Below, one piece after another: positions 61,251 through 64,000 of a stretch of DNA of 64,000 bases. The stretch is taken from contig OU015495.1 of assembly GCA_907164885.2 (NCBI GenBank), positions 2,342,808 to 2,406,807 on the forward strand, written 5' to 3'. The stretch is from Dolomedes plantarius. Taxonomy: Eukaryota; Arthropoda; Arachnida; Araneae; Dolomedidae. The notes under the pieces were generated by a model. It was given only the letters and a program-made list of their open reading frames with translations, was not told the origin of the DNA and did not search any database. Each line of letters opens with the position of its first letter. Positions within the stretch are counted from its first letter, which is position 1. The position numbers were made by a program, and so were the translations under genes.

Positions 61251-61294
61251 CGCTAAAATAAAAGAATAAAATGTTACTACACAACAAATACAAG

Positions 61295-61700
61295 ATAAAC
61301 AAAAAGTGAACGCAGTAAAAAAAAGGATACTTAAAAACACGCAAAGGGAATAGCAGTAATCAAAGCTAAACACAAACATAACTAACAGTTGTTTTAAGAC
61401 ACCTCTGGTAAACAATGTTAAGTGTCCAACTATTTGGAGCATAAATGCGAAGATTTTGCTTAATTCCTACTTGAGAATAATAATAAAAAATGATGGCAAA
61501 ATAAACAAAAAGTGAACACAGTCAAAAAGGATACTTAAAAACACAAACGGAATAGCAAATAATCAAAGCTAAACACAAACAGAATTAACAGTTGTTTTAA
61601 AACACCCCTGGTAAACAGTGTTAAGTGTGCAACTATTTGGAACATAAATGTTAAGATTTTGCTTAATTCCTACTTGCGAATGATAATAAAAATATTCCAA
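61295..61700. repeat. Tandem duplication, two units of 206 bp
   Basis: ATAAACAAAAAGTGAAC starts both units (61295 and 61501), and the whole unit matches closely, including AACAGTTGTTTTAA and GTTAAGTGTNCAACTATTTGGA. The copies differ by scattered substitutions and short gaps. Confidence 0.9.
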
Positions 61701-62154
61701 AGAGTTTCAGACAGAAGCATAAAAAGAAAGAATATGCAAAAAAGTAACTAAATTAAACAAAAAATGACAGAATACAGAAAAAGGTGAACATCGGCAACTT
61801 GTAAAAAACGGTAATCCGTATACTGGGAATTAACCCAGTAAAAAAGGATTAAAATGAAAGGTAATGAATAAATGAAATGAAAGGTTTTCAACAATCAATG
61901 TTGCCACAAAATTAAAATACCGTATTGTATCATGATCAACAAAGATTTAAAAATAAAAATAAATAATTCAAAACAGATAAAGTTTGACGTCACCGCATGG
62001 GTTTATTTTTCATTTATCACTTGATATATTTCGCTAACATGCGTGGCACTGAAATTGACGTTTATGTATAATGAAGAATGGCAACTGCTACGGCAATTTT
62101 ATTTTGCTTTCCATAAAAAAAGAAAACAAAAGGAGTGAGAGAGATAGGCTTAGT
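61701..62154. other. Unassigned AT-rich DNA
   Basis: I see no gene. A short palindromic TACTGGGAATTAACCCAGTA lies near 61820. Confidence 0.5.
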
Positions 62155-63790
62155 GACACGTGGCGGTCGGTCGCGTTTCTTGTTGTTCTATCTTGTTTTT
62201 TCGCTGCTTTTTGGTAGGCGTTTTTCGTGTACCGTTTGAGTTTTGTTTCCTGTGTTGCGTTGTGCTTCTTGTGGCTGCTTTTCGTGTGGTTTTATGATTT
62301 TTTCCTCGGTTTTGTTTGTCGCGTTGGTTCTGCTGCTGCCGGTGACGGAGTATGCGGTAAGTGGTTTCTGAATTTTGCTTTTCTGGTATGGAGGAGTCGC
62401 CGGCTGACGACAACTTCTTCTGGTCTGCTAAGCTCCAGCCGCATGAATTTTTGAATGAAGCTTTGGGTCAAGGTGTAGGAACTTTAACAATTTTTCTTGA
62501 AAGTCCTGCAGGGGCTATCCCTATTTCACACCCAAAAAAAAACTGAAGGATGAGCTGGTCAGTCGCGTCGGTCCCAAGATAAGTTTAAGTTTTTTAAAGG
62601 CCACACGTAACGGAAAAAATCGTTTGTGTCACGGAAGATAACAATACTGCCATCCAATTGTTAAAAATTTATGAAATATTGTCGGTACCTATCGTGCCCA
62701 GATTAAATCCGGATACACTTACGTCAAAGTTTTTACTTTATGATATCCCGCTAAATGTCACCTGCAATGAAGTTGCGGAAGAACTGTTAGAGAATAGCAT
62801 TCCGGTTTTTGAAGTCCGTCGTTTTCAGAAGCTGACGGGAGGTAATCGTGTTCCGCTTAAAACCATGCTGGTAACAAAAATTGGGCAACAACTCCCTGAC
62901 AAGATTCACTTGTGGTTCGAAGAAATACGCATACGGCCTTTTATCGATAGACCCCGGCAGTGTAACAATTGTTTCCAATTCTCACATTCGACTAGGGCAT
63001 GTAAAAACGCTGTGGTATGCTATAAGTGTGGAGAAGAACATGCTACTCAATCGTGCCAGGCTGATAAAGTGAAATGTAGCAACTGTGGCGAGGGCCATGA
63101 AGCAATCAGCAAAAGTTGCAGCGCATATATCCGAGAAGCGGAAATAAATAAATTCAAATGCCTTAACCATTTAACGATCACAGAAGCTCGGCGTCGTTAT
63201 GCACAGAATAATAACAATAGGAAGGCACCTTCCTATGCGGGGGTTGCGTCTCCCAGCTATAGGGAGGAAAAGATTAATCTACAGGAGGTAACCACGAACT
63301 TTGAAAAGATCATGGAAAGATTCGAGGCTAAGTTTGAGGAAACCCTCCAGAATTTTTTAAGTACTCAAGTCGAAACTTTCAACAGAGTCATCGAAATAAT
63401 GACATCATCCTTTACGAACATGTTACAAAAATTTCTCCCCCCGACGCTGTCGGGTGCTCCGCAAACTAGAGAGAAATTAAAGAAAAAACAGAGACTGTCA
63501 CAAGCTAATTCGCCATCGCCCCTGTCCTCTACTGCTGGGGACTTCGGTTCGATGGATTTCTCCGGGACCACCGATCTTGATAATCCCGGTCCTCCGCCTG
63601 GGCCGCCCCTGTTTTTTGAGGGGGCCTTTCCTGACTCCCCTCCCCTCTAGGGGGGTGGGCTGTCTGGCGGCCTTCTTTTGGTTTGTCCGTGTTCTCTTGT
63701 GTTTGGTCTGGCTTCTTTTTCTGTTGTGTCGTGGTGTTCGGGCCAGGGCCGCTTGGCTCCGGTGTCCGGTTTTTGTTTCTGTTCCTGTTT
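62155..63790 (+). mobile_element. 5' part of a non-LTR retrotransposon (5' UTR and ORF1)
   Basis: A G/T-rich leader (about 62155-62387) precedes ORF1, and a similar G/T/C-rich stretch follows it to about 63790. The compositional jump against AT-rich flanks marks the element. ORF2 (endonuclease, reverse transcriptase) is not present before the window changes to another repeat at about 63814. Confidence 0.7.
62388..63650 (+). pseudogene. Non-LTR retrotransposon ORF1 (Gag-like) with three CCHC knuckles, frameshifted
   Basis: ORF1 proteins coat retrotransposon RNA. The ATG at 62388 opens MEESPADDNFFWSAK; the frame is lost in an A9 run (62534-62542), continues as LKDELVSRVGPKIS, and shifts again near 62625 into VTEDNNTAIQLLKIYEILS. 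From there it is open to the stop at 63650. Three zinc knuckles lie at about 62961-63119: CNNCFQFSHSTRAC (CX2CX4HX4C), CYKCGEEHATQSC (CX2CX3HX4C) and CSNCGEGHEAISKSC (CX2CX3HX6C). This triplet is typical of Jockey/I-type ORF1. After it come a YAGVA motif, a coiled-coil-like segment and a Pro-rich tail. The open part has no ATG of its own near 62658, where TTG stands, which supports the frameshift reading. Confidence 0.88.
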
Positions 63791-63813
63791 TGCTTACTCA
63801 AGAAACCTTCCTT

Positions 63814-64000
63814 ATGCCCGTATCACACTAAAGATTTAGCACAAGCTTTTAGCGCAACTGTTTCACTAAACCTTTTCTACCTGCAACTGTTGCACTAAAA
63901 TACTGTGTGATAGAGTGTTTTTCTATCAATCTTTAACTGCAACTTTTCCCATTCTATATGGGAAAAGTTTCATGAAAAGCTTGTGTTGCACATAATTGTC
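63814..64000. mobile_element. Inverted-repeat element cut by the window end
   Basis: GCCCGTATCACACTAAAG begins just after TTAT. AGCACAAGCTTTT near 63838 has an inverted counterpart AAAAGCTTGTGTTGCAC near 63976. A MITE (TTA-type target) is likely, but the right end is outside the window. Confidence 0.45.

Noticed and set aside
62150..62413. 87-codon basic - strand frame (QQQNQRDKQNRGK…)
   Set aside because: It is the complement of the G/T-rich leader of the non-LTR element.

Overview
This is a eukaryotic window, very AT-rich and full of interspersed repeats. It holds two host protein-coding loci. The mix of elements (tRNA-derived SINEs, Tc1/mariner, pogo, hAT and Harbinger elements, Helitrons, a Penelope-like element, non-LTR elements with a three-knuckle ORF1, solo LTRs, very long (TA)n tracts) and the spliced FAM110-like gene suggest an arthropod, probably a chelicerate such as a spider. 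That assignment is inference; no diagnostic gene settles it. I saw no CRISPR array, rRNA or intact tRNA, and nothing bacterial.

Layout. 1-20 kb is a transposon graveyard. It contains a mariner-type remnant with a Helitron inside it (1-797), three related SINEs, and several elements whose target-site duplications can be read directly. Its centre is a 5.5 kb nest (6440-11936), apparently one hAT element whose (TA)n tract has been invaded by many other elements, including a nearly complete Tc1 element (9067-10476). A large inverted duplication lies at 13418-15048. 20-22.2 kb holds an intact, apparently intronless ankyrin-repeat gene on the + strand. 22.2-28 kb is intergenic DNA with more DNA transposons.

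28-42 kb carries few recognisable insertions. Its + strand looks A-rich, as expected if the - strand is transcribed; it may be 3' untranslated or intronic sequence of the next gene, or simply intergenic. 42-44 kb holds two Helitron-type units joined end to end, the first interrupted by a small hAT element. From 56.2 kb back to 44.8 kb runs the second host gene, a two-coding-exon FAM110-like gene on the - strand (464 aa deduced). Its 9.9 kb intron contains a non-LTR element inserted into a Penelope-like element, a solo LTR, pogo-type elements and a Helitron. 59.8-64 kb holds a Harbinger-type MITE, a broken Helitron helicase, a 206 bp tandem duplication and a broken non-LTR ORF1.

The two host genes show no functional link. 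The strongest points are the FAM110 gene model, the nested transposon structures supported by target-site duplications, and the repeated use of (TA)n tracts as insertion sites. All copy comparisons were made by eye, and ends of degenerate elements are approximate.
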